Of a DNA stretch of 64,000 nt, positions 1 to 7,867 are shown piece after piece. Source of the stretch: PXAP01 sp964421595. GTDB lineage: Bacteria; Bacteroidota; Bacteroidia; Bacteroidales; PUMT01. The translations under genes and the position numbers were made by a program. Numbering within the stretch: the first letter of the stretch is position 1; every line of letters begins with the position of its first letter. The stretch lies in contig CAYQXY010000014.1 of NCBI GenBank assembly GCA_964421595.1, positions 49,176-113,175 on the forward strand. The letters run 5' to 3'. The notes below the pieces were generated by a model, which saw only the letters and a list, made by a program, of their open reading frames with translations, was not told where the DNA came from and did not search any database.

Positions 1-195
1 AAGATTTCGGCGGCCTTCAACTTCGACAACACAAATACGGCAACCTCCGGGCTTATGTTCTATGCCCATATCGCCAAGATGCATGTAACAAAGAGTAGGT
101 ATTTCAACGCTGATCATTTTCGCAGCCTCAAGGATAGTTGTTCCCTGTTCTACCTCAATCAGCTTATTATCTATTTTGACTTTAAGTTTTTCCAT
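1..195 (-). CDS. HydA/NuoG-like subunit, N-terminal 2Fe-2S domain (cut by window edge)
   Basis: The first 65 codons of a minus-strand gene that runs off the left edge. The visible part is a plant-type [2Fe-2S] ferredoxin fold: a short beta start (MEKLKVKIDN), a TILEAA helix, and cysteines in IPTLCYM and GGCRICVVEVEG. This is how HydA of multimeric [FeFe] hydrogenases, NuoG and formate dehydrogenase alpha subunits begin. It lies 16 bp after the HydB-like gene as the last visible member of the operon, which favours HydA or a NuoG-like electron-transfer subunit that passes electrons from NADH/ferredoxin to a catalytic domain. Whether an H-cluster domain follows cannot be seen here. Confidence 0.85.
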   Translation of the reverse strand, partial: MEKLKVKIDNKLIEVEQGTTILEAAKMISVEIPTLCYMHLGDMGIEHKPGGCRICVVEVEGRRNL

Positions 196-211
196 TATTG
201 TCCTTGAATTA

Positions 212-2005
212 TTATGCTATTCTGATAGCGTTAAACTTACACTTGTCGAAGCAGGCTCCGCACTTGATACACAAGCTCTGATCTATCAGATGGATCTCCT
301 TCCGCTCACCCGAAATACAGTTGACCGGGCAATTACGTGCACAAGCAGTACAACCGACACAGTTTTCCGGTATTACTTCATATGTAATAAGCTCCTTGCA
401 CTGACCTGCCGGGCATTTATGATCTTCAATATGGGCTATATACTCGGCCATGAAATTATCCATGGTAGAAAGAACCGGATTTGGAGATGTCTGACCGAGT
501 CCGCAAAGGGAAGTATCCTTTATTACTTCACTCAGGTTCCTGAGTTTATCAAGATCGGCATGAGTGCCGTTACCTTTGCTTATCTTGTCGAGCAATTCAT
601 AAAGCCTCTTGTTTCCTATACGGCAGGGTGTACATTTTCCGCATGATTCTTCAACCGTAAAGTCAAGGTAAAATTTCGCAACGGAAACCATACAATCATC
701 TTCATCCATAACAATCATACCGCCCGAACCCATCATCGATCCGCTGGCGAGGAGGTTATCAAAATCAATTGGTGTGTCAAGATGTTTCTCAGTCAGACAT
801 CCACCCGAAGGTCCTCCGGTCTGTACAGCCTTGAATTTTTTTCCGTCTTTTATTCCTCCCCCAATCTCGAAAATAACTTCACGAAGGGTGGTTCCCATAG
901 GTACTTCAATAAGTCCCACGTTATTGATCTTCCCCGCAAGTGCAAATACCTTTGTACCTTTCGATTTTTCGGTACCGATAGAGGCAAACCATTTTGCTCC
1001 CTTATTGAAAATAACCGGTATGTTTGCAAAAGTCTCAACATTATTAACGTTGGTTGGTTTGCCAAGGTAACCCGATTGTGCCGGGAATGGCGGCTTGAAT
1101 GTAGGCTCGCCCCTGTGTCCCTCCATTGAATGGATCAGGGCAGTTTCCTCACCGCAAACAAATGCACCGGCACCATATCTGATCTCTATATCAAAATTAA
1201 AACCTGTGCCCAGTATATCTTTGCCGAGCAAGCCATATTCACGAGCCTGGTTCAATGCGATTTTCAATCGTTCTATAGCAAGGGGATATTCAGCCCTTAT
1301 GTAAACGAGTCCGTGATCAGCCCCGATACAATAACCATTTATTGCCATTGCCTCAATAACCGAATGAGGATCACCTTCGAGGATTGACCTGTCCATGAAT
1401 GCCCCCGGGTCGCCCTCATCAGCATTACAAACCACATATTTCTGATCTGATTCTACCTTGCGTGCGATTCCCCACTTTACGCCTGTTGGAAAACCACCGC
1501 CTCCGCGCCCTCTAAGGCCTGAGTCAATCATCTCCTGAGTTGCGGTTTCAGGCGTCATTTCAGTCAGCACCTTTCCCAGCGCGGCATAGCCATCTGCAGC
1601 AAGATACTCATCAATATTCTCAGGATTAATAAATCCGCAGTTCCGCAATGCAATCCGGATCTGTTTTTTATAGAATCCCATATGCTTTGAGTCACTTACA
1701 GTCTCCTTTTTAACTGGATCCTTGTAAAGAAGACGCTTAACCTGACGCCCTTTAACAGCATGTTCCTCTATTATTTCGGCTGCATCGACAGGTTTTACCT
1801 CGGTATAAAATGTGTTGTCGGGAATCACCTTTACTATCGGCCCTTTTTCACAGAAACCAAAACAGCCTGTTGCGATTACCTGTACATCACCTGACAGAGC
1901 TTTAACGTCAACCTCCTGTTTAAGATTCTCAAGAAGCAGGTTACTCTCTGAAGCATGACAGCCGGTACCACCGCATACAAGGATGTGCATTTTGTATTTA
2001 GACAT
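212..2005 (-). CDS. hydB: HydB/NuoF-type NADH-binding subunit, long form
   Basis: A 597-residue flavoprotein subunit of a multimeric NADH-linked hydrogenase. The domains are: an N-terminal thioredoxin-like [2Fe-2S] domain (residues 1-90, CGGTGC and TGCFGFC), the FMN/NADH-binding NuoF core (GRGGGGFPTG near 167-176, then CNADEGDPGAF), the [4Fe-4S] motif SCGKCTPC with its fourth ligand in SLCGLGQ, and a C-terminal 2x[4Fe-4S] ferredoxin (CVGCTACARNCP and CIKCGACFDKC). This long layout is the one found in HydB of flavin-based electron-bifurcating hydrogenases and in HndC. It would oxidise or reduce NADH at FMN and exchange electrons with HydA. An AGGAGG sits 10 nt before the ATG, a strong Shine-Dalgarno and uncommon in this phylum. 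It contrasts with the short HydB at 39127-40287. Confidence 0.93.
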   Translation of the reverse strand: MSKYKMHILVCGGTGCHASESNLLLENLKQEVDVKALSGDVQVIATGCFGFCEKGPIVKVIPDNTFYTEVKPVDAAEIIEEHAVKGRQVKRLLYKDPVKKETVSDSKHMGFYKKQIRIALRNCGFINPENIDEYLAADGYAALGKVLTEMTPETATQEMIDSGLRGRGGGGFPTGVKWGIARKVESDQKYVVCNADEGDPGAFMDRSILEGDPHSVIEAMAINGYCIGADHGLVYIRAEYPLAIERLKIALNQAREYGLLGKDILGTGFNFDIEIRYGAGAFVCGEETALIHSMEGHRGEPTFKPPFPAQSGYLGKPTNVNNVETFANIPVIFNKGAKWFASIGTEKSKGTKVFALAGKINNVGLIEVPMGTTLREVIFEIGGGIKDGKKFKAVQTGGPSGGCLTEKHLDTPIDFDNLLASGSMMGSGGMIVMDEDDCMVSVAKFYLDFTVEESCGKCTPCRIGNKRLYELLDKISKGNGTHADLDKLRNLSEVIKDTSLCGLGQTSPNPVLSTMDNFMAEYIAHIEDHKCPAGQCKELITYEVIPENCVGCTACARNCPVNCISGERKEIHLIDQSLCIKCGACFDKCKFNAIRIA

Positions 2006-2031
2006 TTTTAAATTCCTCCTGAATAGTTATT

Positions 2032-2424
2032 TTAATCAATAGTTTCATAATTCACCGGAATGATGCCGTCAACCAGCTCACCCAGCTTAATATATTTTTC
2101 AATTATCTCGTCTGCTTTCTTCAGATCGACATAGCCGTAAACAACCGGGTCCTGACCGGGAAGTTTTACTTCAATTGTCGGTTCTGCATAACAATATCCC
2201 ATGCATCCGGTCTGGGTAACCACAGCTTCAATATTGCGTTTTTCCAGGTTACCAACCATAAACTCCATTACTTCCTTTGCTCCTGATGCAATTCCACAGG
2301 TGGCCATGGCAACCTTTACCTGAACCAATCCCTCGGGATGTTCACTTTTCTCTCTTAAAGAAATATTAGACCGCAGTTGATCCTGCATTTTCTTCAGGTC
2401 TGCCAGTGATTTAACTTTTGTCAT
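2032..2424 (-). CDS. thioredoxin-like [2Fe-2S] ferredoxin (HndB-like)
   Basis: A 130-residue protein with a charged N-terminal helix (about 1-35) followed by a thioredoxin-like ferredoxin domain. Cysteines sit at residue 43 (ATCGIASGA) and at 74 and 78 (TGCMGYC). There are only three cysteines in the whole protein, whereas NuoE-like domains use four. HndB-type proteins encoded between NuoE-like and NuoF-like subunits of NAD(P)-linked hydrogenases look like this. By context it is an accessory electron-transfer subunit for the HydB-like protein encoded 26 bp downstream. No classical NuoE/HydC gene is present in this operon, so this protein may take its place. The exact cluster ligation is unknown. 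Confidence 0.82.
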   Translation of the reverse strand: MTKVKSLADLKKMQDQLRSNISLREKSEHPEGLVQVKVAMATCGIASGAKEVMEFMVGNLEKRNIEAVVTQTGCMGYCYAEPTIEVKLPGQDPVVYGYVDLKKADEIIEKYIKLGELVDGIIPVNYETID

Positions 2425-2517
2425 TTTGAAGTATTTTGTATGTTAAAAATATTTTTCTTTCCGGGGACACAAATGTATTTCAATTTAAATATATATAATA
2501 TGATTTTTATTACTGTT

Positions 2518-3066
2518 TCACAGAGTATCTGAAAGATCAGCCAAATTCTCCTTTATCATCTCCTTCATATACCTTATAACTGCAGGCTCACTAAGTGGAA
2601 CTTCCTCGAGAACTTCTTTAACTTCCCTTGTATCAAATACATATGATGATTTACCGATATTGTGACGATATTTAAAATCCAGTCCCGGATTAGCACCTGC
2701 AAGCATGCTTATTACACCTGCAATATCACCTGTTGGCGGGCAATCCATATGAGAACGACAAAATTTAGCAGTCAGCCGGGTGCCGGTTCCCGGTTCAGAA
2801 ATTATCTCCAGACTACCGCCTGCCTGTTCAGCATTGTGCTTAAACAGAGGTATACCCATTCCAACCTTCCTTGTGGTCCTGCTTGTATAATACGGGTCAG
2901 AAACCCTTTCCACCACCTCCCTTGTCATTCCCCTTCCATTATCTTCTATTGCTATAATCAGTTCATCTTTCTCGGGTGATTCCATGATTTCAATATCAAT
3001 ACAAGATGCCCCGGCAGAAATAGAATTCTGTGCAATATCAAGAATATGAAGCGCAATTTCTTTCAT
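2518..3066 (-). CDS. stand-alone GHKL (histidine-kinase-type) ATPase
   Basis: A 182-residue protein whose first 110 residues form a HATPase_c/GHKL fold. It has an N-box (LDIAQNSISAGA), G1 (DNGRGM), an F-box-like segment (DPYYTSR) and G2 (GMGIPLFKHN). There is no HisKA dimerisation helix or phospho-accepting His box, and no membrane segment, so it is not a conventional sensor kinase. The C-terminal 70 residues show no domain I recognise. The start overlaps the stop of the upstream PHP gene by 4 nt (ATGA), indicating coupled translation. Genes like this recur in NADH-linked [FeFe]-hydrogenase operons of anaerobes; their role has not been worked out to my knowledge. Confidence 0.85.
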   Translation of the reverse strand: MKEIALHILDIAQNSISAGASCIDIEIMESPEKDELIIAIEDNGRGMTREVVERVSDPYYTSRTTRKVGMGIPLFKHNAEQAGGSLEIISEPGTGTRLTAKFCRSHMDCPPTGDIAGVISMLAGANPGLDFKYRHNIGKSSYVFDTREVKEVLEEVPLSEPAVIRYMKEMIKENLADLSDTL

Positions 3067-3803
3067 GGGAAAATCACTTTTCTTCCTCCTTCATTGGCAA
3101 GAGCCATCCTGATTTCGGAAAAGCTTATTTCCTGTAATTGGAATACCGAAGGGGCAATTCCAATATCTTCAGGAAAATGAGCGTCAGAACTATGTAAAAA
3201 TGTATAATCTTTAAGATATTGATTTGAACCGAGAAACTCCTCCTTGCTTATATGACGTGATAATTCAAGTGCGTCTGCCTTGAGACCGGACGGAACAAAT
3301 CCAAGCTGGCTGATCAGGCTGTTGCGTGTCCGGTTTATATGTGCAGGGATAAACAATCCCCCGAGCATATGAACCATTTGCTCTATCTCTTCTACACTCT
3401 GATCTATTGCATTAAACAATAAATTCTCCTCTTCATGCAGTATTATTTCATTTTCATCGACTACCACCTGATGTCCGAAGCGCTGAGTATCATTGGGGAA
3501 AGGGATAATCTTTTCATCCAGATATTTCTGGAAATCAGTCAACTGATCATTATTCTCAAAGAATGCGAGGCAATGTGCTTCCTCCCTGCTGGTTACCTCG
3601 GCGCCTGTTAGTACGAATATCTTTTCTTCAATTCCAATCTTGCGCATCAGTGGGCCATGCTTTGTAGAATTATGGTCGCTTATCCCTATTATATCCAGTT
3701 TCATTTCCAGGGCACGTTTGATGATGTTGCGCGGACTCATCTCCAGGTCACCGCAGGGTGACAGGACTGAATGAATGTGTAAATCTGCCCTGAACTCTTT
3801 CAT
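3063..3803 (-). CDS. PHP-domain metal-dependent phosphoesterase
   Basis: A 246-residue PHP (polymerase and histidinol phosphatase) domain protein. The metal-binding motifs are visible: DLHIHSVLSPC near residues 7-17, GISDHNSTKH near 40-50, an internal FIPAHINR and the C-terminal HSSDAHF. The family hydrolyses phosphoesters such as nucleotides or small phosphorylated metabolites; the substrate here cannot be told. It sits between a DRTGG protein (5 bp upstream) and a GHKL ATPase (4-nt overlap), so it belongs to the same transcript as the hydrogenase subunits. A role in turning over a phosphorylated signal or cofactor linked to the neighbouring ATPases is possible but is inference. Confidence 0.88.
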   Translation of the reverse strand: MKEFRADLHIHSVLSPCGDLEMSPRNIIKRALEMKLDIIGISDHNSTKHGPLMRKIGIEEKIFVLTGAEVTSREEAHCLAFFENNDQLTDFQKYLDEKIIPFPNDTQRFGHQVVVDENEIILHEEENLLFNAIDQSVEEIEQMVHMLGGLFIPAHINRTRNSLISQLGFVPSGLKADALELSRHISKEEFLGSNQYLKDYTFLHSSDAHFPEDIGIAPSVFQLQEISFSEIRMALANEGGRKVIFP

Positions 3804-3808
3804 AGTTT

Positions 3809-4141
3809 TTATTTAATAAGGGCATGCAGTTTCCCTGCAAGCTCAAATGTCTGTAAAGTGCTGCCAAGAACCGGAATGTTTTCCTTGTTGCTCTGTGCTG
3901 CCATATCAGGATCAGGCTTAAGACCCTTGACCAGTATGACGGCTGCAAGATCCTTCAGCGATGATATCGCCATAACGTTTTTATGGGTCTGCAGAGTAAT
4001 CCATACCATACCGTTATCAGCATTACCCATGACATCGCTTAACAGATCAGATACATATCCTCCGTCAACCTCATTATCAAGTCCCTTGTCGCCCGAAAAC
4101 ACCGTTAATTCAAGCTTTTTAACCAAATCGGCTACTTTCAT
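3809..4141 (-). CDS. DRTGG-domain protein (first copy)
   Basis: A 110-residue protein of the DRTGG family, small domains also found attached to phosphotransacetylases and CBS proteins. The diagnostic region is GGYVSDLLSDVMG followed by VWITLQTHKNVMAIS. The ATG at 4141 was chosen because the alternative upstream start adds a hydrophobic stretch unlike the family and overlaps the preceding gene. The gene lies 41 bp after the H-cluster protein and 5 bp before the PHP gene. A second DRTGG gene opens the same operon at 6002-6346. The biochemical function is unknown; a ligand-sensing or scaffold role is plausible because the domain resembles nucleotide-binding regulatory modules. Confidence 0.82.
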   Translation of the reverse strand: MKVADLVKKLELTVFSGDKGLDNEVDGGYVSDLLSDVMGNADNGMVWITLQTHKNVMAISSLKDLAAVILVKGLKPDPDMAAQSNKENIPVLGSTLQTFELAGKLHALIK

Positions 4142-4182
4142 GATGTAAATTATTAAAAATTTATAACTGAATAATTGAAATA

Positions 4183-5550
4183 TCAACAATTTTTATCAAG
4201 CTTATCACTTCCCCATATCCCTTTCATTATGCTGAAGGACTCTTCGGCCGATAATATACCTTTCTTCTCAAAGATCCTCTGTACAAATACACACTGGTTG
4301 ACCTTTGCATAACCCTGAACAATATCTTCGGCAAATGACTGACAATTAGGTGAACCGCATGCGCCACAATCGACGTCAGGAAGACACTTCCCGATTTCCT
4401 CAACCCTTTTCATTTTCTTCAGGGCCTCTGACATATCCTCATCGAGTTTAAGCATTGAACGTGGCTGTACCGGCTGCAAGGCGATCTTTAGCTTTAGCCT
4501 GCTTTTCTTGTGGAAAATGTCTGTGCTGCCACCTGGTATCTTTCTTTCACTCTCCGGCCCTGCCTTGGCTGCACGATTTTTTAACCGTTCAACAGTAAAG
4601 AAGCGGTTGGCAGTGGTCAGAACTCCCCCCGCACAGCTTTCATCACATGCCCGAAGCTCAAGGAAATCGATATCCTTCATTTCCTCATTTTCGAGCTGTT
4701 CAAGGAAATTTATTACATTGTGGATCTCATCAACCGCCATACTCCTTCCCTTCGCATGCGCCGATTCACCATTTGTAAGGCTCCAGAGTATCGACTTGTC
4801 TGACAACTCCCTTAATTCCGGCACGATACAAGAATCTCCTTTTCCCTGCTTTATTTTTGTATAAGCTTTGTTAAAGATGAAATTCATATTTATGACACCG
4901 GTAATGGGAGAATCTTTTTCACCTACCGGACTTTTTACTGCAGCTATTTTTGCAGCACAGGGGGTTATGTAGAAAATTCCGATATCATTTTTATCATGAC
5001 CGTCTTCAATCAGTTGCTTCCTGAAATACAGTGCCGATACATCAAGTGGTGGTTTAAGATGGATAAGGTTGTCTACAAGAGCAGGGAATTTTACCTGAAT
5101 CAGCCGGACTATCGCAGGACAAAAAGCTGATATCAAAGGCTTTGTTCCCCTGTGTTTCTCCATGTACTCCATCATTGCCTCATGCAGGATCTCTACCCCC
5201 TGCTCAACTTCATATACATGAGTAAAACCAAGTTCCATGAGTTCACTGTGGATCTGCCTGGTAGTAATGTTATCAGGAAATTGCCCGGTCAGAACAGCCG
5301 GAACCAGTGCCAATCTTATCTTGTACTCAAATATCCTGTTAAAGTCATCCTGTTCGACAATGATTGCACTTACCGGACATACCCTGTAGCAGAATCCACA
5401 ATCTACACACCGGTTATCAATCAGAATGGCTTTGCCATCCTTCACACGTATAGCCTCCGTCGGGCATATATGCATACAGTGAGTGCAGCCTATGCAGACA
5501 TCTTTACGAATCTTGAGTGCATGATGAAAATCTGGATTCTTCACGCCCAT
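4183..5550 (-). CDS. putative sensory [FeFe]-hydrogenase-like protein
   Basis: A 455-residue iron-sulfur protein. It has an N-terminal 2x[4Fe-4S] ferredoxin (CIGCTHCMHICP and CVDCGFCYRVCP), then an [FeFe]-hydrogenase large-subunit C-terminal-like domain (about 80-340), then a C-terminal four-cysteine FeS domain (DCGACGSPNC with a later Cys). The H-cluster loops are altered: L1 reads SAFCPAI rather than TSC(C/S)PGW, L2 keeps PCAAK, and L3 keeps two Cys as ACDESCAGG without the usual GGGQP. This matches the group called putative sensory hydrogenases (HydS-like), which lack the standard proton-relay residue and are thought to sense H2 or redox state rather than turn over fast. It overlaps the upstream GHKL ATPase gene by 10 bp, linking the two. 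Confidence 0.85.
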   Translation of the reverse strand: MGVKNPDFHHALKIRKDVCIGCTHCMHICPTEAIRVKDGKAILIDNRCVDCGFCYRVCPVSAIIVEQDDFNRIFEYKIRLALVPAVLTGQFPDNITTRQIHSELMELGFTHVYEVEQGVEILHEAMMEYMEKHRGTKPLISAFCPAIVRLIQVKFPALVDNLIHLKPPLDVSALYFRKQLIEDGHDKNDIGIFYITPCAAKIAAVKSPVGEKDSPITGVINMNFIFNKAYTKIKQGKGDSCIVPELRELSDKSILWSLTNGESAHAKGRSMAVDEIHNVINFLEQLENEEMKDIDFLELRACDESCAGGVLTTANRFFTVERLKNRAAKAGPESERKIPGGSTDIFHKKSRLKLKIALQPVQPRSMLKLDEDMSEALKKMKRVEEIGKCLPDVDCGACGSPNCQSFAEDIVQGYAKVNQCVFVQRIFEKKGILSAEESFSIMKGIWGSDKLDKNC

Positions 5551-5969
5551 TTCCCTCCGGTTATATTAGTAATCATTTCTACTCTTGTTCCCTTACCCAC
5601 CTCACTACTTATATTAAGATGATCAACATTTTTCTTAATATTAGGAAGCCCCATCCCAGCTCCGAAACCCATTTCCCTGACTTCCTGCGATGCTGTTGAG
5701 AAACCCTCCACCATAGCCTGATCTATATCGGGAATGCCCGGTCCTGAGTCTTCAAGTACCAGAACGATTCTCTCTTCATCAATCTCGACCTTCATTACCC
5801 CGCTATAGGCGTGGGCTACAATATTGACTTCAGCTTCATAAAGAGCAACAACCACCCTCTTGACAATTTGCAGATCGACATTCAGCTGCTTCAGTTTTTT
5901 TTTCACTTCACTTGAAGCATATCCAGCTTTTGAAAAATTCCCCCCTTCTATTTCATACTCAAATTGCAT
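5541..5969 (-). CDS. RsbW/SpoIIAB-like ATP-binding protein
   Basis: A 142-residue single-domain GHKL ATPase of the anti-sigma-factor kinase type. The N-box is EAEVNIVAHAY, G1 is EDSGPGIPD, and a glycine-rich lid GFGAGMGLPNIKK follows. No dimerisation histidine or sensor domain is present. Such proteins phosphorylate a Ser/Thr on a STAS-domain partner in classical systems, yet no STAS or sigma gene is in the operon. The gene overlaps the start of the sensory-hydrogenase-like gene by 10 bp and follows the DRTGG gene by 32 bp, suggesting that it reads out or modifies one of these neighbours. That link is inference. Confidence 0.85.
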   Translation of the reverse strand: MQFEYEIEGGNFSKAGYASSEVKKKLKQLNVDLQIVKRVVVALYEAEVNIVAHAYSGVMKVEIDEERIVLVLEDSGPGIPDIDQAMVEGFSTASQEVREMGFGAGMGLPNIKKNVDHLNISSEVGKGTRVEMITNITGGKWA

Positions 5970-6001
5970 AATAAGGCAGTTAAATTAATAACTCTCCGGC
6001 T

Positions 6002-6346
6002 CTAATAAACCGGTTTCAGGCCTGACTGAAAAAGCAACCCGCTGGTGCGGAACATCGAGTATCTGCATTCGATAAGATCTATACCACTTTCCAGAGCAAG
6101 TTCAGCCATTTCAGGAGTGACCTTTTTGTTCCTTGCAAATATAATACAGTTTATATCAGCCATCTCTGCTGTCCTTATTGTTTGCAAGGTAGCAAGTCCT
6201 GTTATTAAAACCACATTATCATTTTTAAGTGTAAGCACATCACTCATCAGATCAGATGAGAAAGCCATATCAAACGATTTATCGTCGCTGTTTCCATTGG
6301 AAATTATCCTACCGTCAATTGTCTTTGCTATTTCTTGCAGCTTCAT
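6002..6346 (-). CDS. DRTGG-domain protein (second copy, first gene of operon)
   Basis: A 114-residue DRTGG-family protein. It shows the pattern FSSDLMSDVL then VLITGLATLQTIRTAEM and ends in a hydrophobic tail. Identity with the copy at 3809-4141 is low by eye, so the two are old paralogues, not a recent duplication. It is the first gene after the promoter and Rex-type operators, hence the leader gene of the hydrogenase-related operon. The start is MKLQEIAKTIDG, about 40 nt below the predicted transcription start. The function is unknown; repeated association with GHKL ATPases and Fe-S proteins suggests a shared regulatory complex. Confidence 0.82.
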   Translation of the reverse strand: MKLQEIAKTIDGRIISNGNSDDKSFDMAFSSDLMSDVLTLKNDNVVLITGLATLQTIRTAEMADINCIIFARNKKVTPEMAELALESGIDLIECRYSMFRTSGLLFQSGLKPVY

Positions 6347-6371
6347 AATCAGGCTTGTTTATTACTTTCTT

Positions 6372-6389
6372 CTGTTATTAAATTAACAG
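6372..6389. promoter_or_regulatory. weaker Rex-like palindrome at the transcription start
   Basis: CTGTTATTAAATTAACAG is an inverted repeat whose core (TGTTAt-N4-tTAACA) differs from the Rex consensus TGTTAA-N4-TTAACA only at one base of one half. It lies just downstream of the -7 element at 6392-6399, so a bound repressor would cover the start site. Confidence 0.5.
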
Positions 6390-6391
6390 TA

Positions 6392-6399
6392 CAAAAATA
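6392..6399 (-). promoter_or_regulatory. Bacteroidota-type -7 element for the hydrogenase operon
   Basis: Read on the minus strand this is TATTTTTG, matching TAnnTTTG. CTTG stands 20 bp upstream as a weak -33 element (consensus TTTG). It leaves a leader of about 40 nt before the first ATG at 6346 and lies between the tandem Rex sites and the weaker site. Confidence 0.55.
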
Positions 6400-6428
6400 A
6401 TCACTCTAATTCTGATATGCAAGTTTTT

Positions 6429-6462
6429 TGTTAATTAATTAACACTGTTAATCAATTAACAG
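6429..6462. promoter_or_regulatory. tandem Rex-type operators (two perfect palindromes)
   Basis: Two adjacent palindromes, TGTTAATTAATTAACA at 6429-6444 and TGTTAATCAATTAACA at 6446-6461, both fit TGTTAA-N4-TTAACA exactly. That is the known recognition pattern of Rex, the repressor released by high NADH/NAD+. Their centres are 17 bp apart. They lie just upstream of the operon promoter. No rex gene is in the window. Confidence 0.75.
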
Positions 6463-6812
6463 TTAATTTATACAGATTCTAATTTACAGAAAGATACGGA
6501 CACCGGGAGTCAACAGATTTTTACCACCAGACAATTTCCACATCTAAATTTGTGATGCCTCCGGTGCTGTTAAGCAGCGAATGTATAATGTGCAATAATA
6601 CAAGAACAGGTCTGACCAAAATGCGTTCCGTGCGAAGCCCCTTCAGGACGTTTTACTATGCCGCTTCGATAAGGGTTAAAAGACAGTAAATGCTAACCGC
6701 CTTGATTATGTATTTCATAATCACACTATTAATATGGACAAGCAACAGTCTCAGCTGTGCATTATCTGTAAGCCAGCCTGCCAATATAAATAAAAGGCAG
6801 GTGAACAAACTG
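6463..6812. other. gene-free stretch between operon promoter and metF end
   Basis: About 350 bp without a credible gene. A short hairpin (arms CCTGCC 6777-6782 and GGCAGG 6796-6801) sits just after the metF stop but lacks a T-run on the minus strand, so it is at best a weak terminator. Nothing else is recognised. Confidence 0.5.
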
Positions 6813-7763
6813 TCAGAAAACCCTCCTGACTATTTCAACAATATTATCGGGCCGGCTCATTGTATAATAATGTATGGCCGGCACACCGGCTTTTTTAAGT
6901 TCGGCCGACTGGCTAATGGCCCAATCAATGCCCGCCTGGTAAACTTCTCCATCGGTTCTGCATGATCTGATAATCCTGAAAAGATCATCTGGAATAGTAA
7001 CGCCAAAAACTTTCGGAAGTATTTCAAGGTGTTTTTTCAACGCAATTGGTTTCAATCCCGGTACAACAGGCACAGAAATTCCGATATCCCTGCAACGGGC
7101 CACAAATTCGTGAAATACCCGATTGTCAAAAAACATTTGGGTGACTATATATTCGGCTCCTGCATCAATTTTTTCTTTAAGATACAGCAAGTCACTCTCA
7201 AAGTCAGGAGCTTCGTAATGCTTTTCCGGATAACCTGCCACTCCCACTGAAAAGCTGGTATGGGCCGGATCGCTATAGTAAGATTCAAGATATACTCCAC
7301 GGTTCATATCCTTTATCTGCCTTACAAGATCAACGGCATATGAATGTCCATCCTCATATGGCTTGAAAGCTCCGGTTTCCTTATCGCCGTCACCCCTTAA
7401 CACGAGCAAATTATGAATGCCAAGAAAATCAAGATCAATAAGGGCTTCTTCAGTGTCACGTTTGGAGAAACCTCCGCAAATAATATGCGGCACCACATCA
7501 ATTCCATATTTATGATGGATTGCAGCCGCCAGGCCTACAGTACCGGGTCTTTTCCGGAGGACCGTCTTTTTAATACTGCCATCGGCAAGTTTCGAAAAAA
7601 CTGTTTCTTCCCTGTGATAGGTAATATTAATACAGGTAGGATTGAACTCTTTCAACTGATCTATAGTATGGTATACACTTTCTATACTACTGCCCCTTAA
7701 TGGGGGAAGCAGTTCAAAGGATATTTTGGTTATACCATCATTAAAATTATCAATAACCTTCAT
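6813..7763 (-). CDS. metF: methylenetetrahydrofolate reductase
   Basis: A 316-residue TIM-barrel flavoenzyme that reduces 5,10-methylene-THF to 5-methyl-THF, the methyl donor for methionine synthesis. Family signatures are FELLPPLRGSS near the N-terminus (catalytic Glu region), INITYHREE, LVLRGDGDK near residue 120, SVGVAGYPEKH, and YIVTQMFFDN near 210. Length is typical for bacterial MetF (290-320). The start is MKVIDNFNDG, directly before the conserved FELLPP strand. It is monocistronic, with its own promoter-like element about 105 bp upstream. The next genes upstream, metY and an aspartokinase, also serve methionine synthesis. Confidence 0.95.
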   Translation of the reverse strand: MKVIDNFNDGITKISFELLPPLRGSSIESVYHTIDQLKEFNPTCINITYHREETVFSKLADGSIKKTVLRKRPGTVGLAAAIHHKYGIDVVPHIICGGFSKRDTEEALIDLDFLGIHNLLVLRGDGDKETGAFKPYEDGHSYAVDLVRQIKDMNRGVYLESYYSDPAHTSFSVGVAGYPEKHYEAPDFESDLLYLKEKIDAGAEYIVTQMFFDNRVFHEFVARCRDIGISVPVVPGLKPIALKKHLEILPKVFGVTIPDDLFRIIRSCRTDGEVYQAGIDWAISQSAELKKAGVPAIHYYTMSRPDNIVEIVRRVF

Positions 7764-7810
7764 TCGTTAATAAATATATATTTTTAAAGCTCAGTAATCT
7801 TGTTTTATCA

Positions 7811-7839
7811 ATTCAGCCACTGAATACTGACTGAGTATT
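7811..7839. promoter_or_regulatory. two overlapping inverted repeats in the metF leader
   Basis: ATTCAG-cca-CTGAAT (7811-7825) and AATACT-gactg-AGTATT (7823-7839) share three bases, so as RNA hairpins they would be nearly exclusive. They lie in the leader between the -7 element and metF. As DNA they could be repressor sites. The function is unknown. Confidence 0.35.
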
Positions 7840-7867
7840 TATATTTTATGGCGCTCCGGACTGACAA

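Noticed and set aside
212..1387. Several antisense open frames inside the HydB gene
   Set aside because: They mirror the codon pattern of a strongly conserved gene on the other strand.
6690..6965. Plus-strand open frame of 91 codons
   Set aside because: Its second half is antisense to metF, and the hydrophobic start lies in plain intergenic sequence with no gene-like features.
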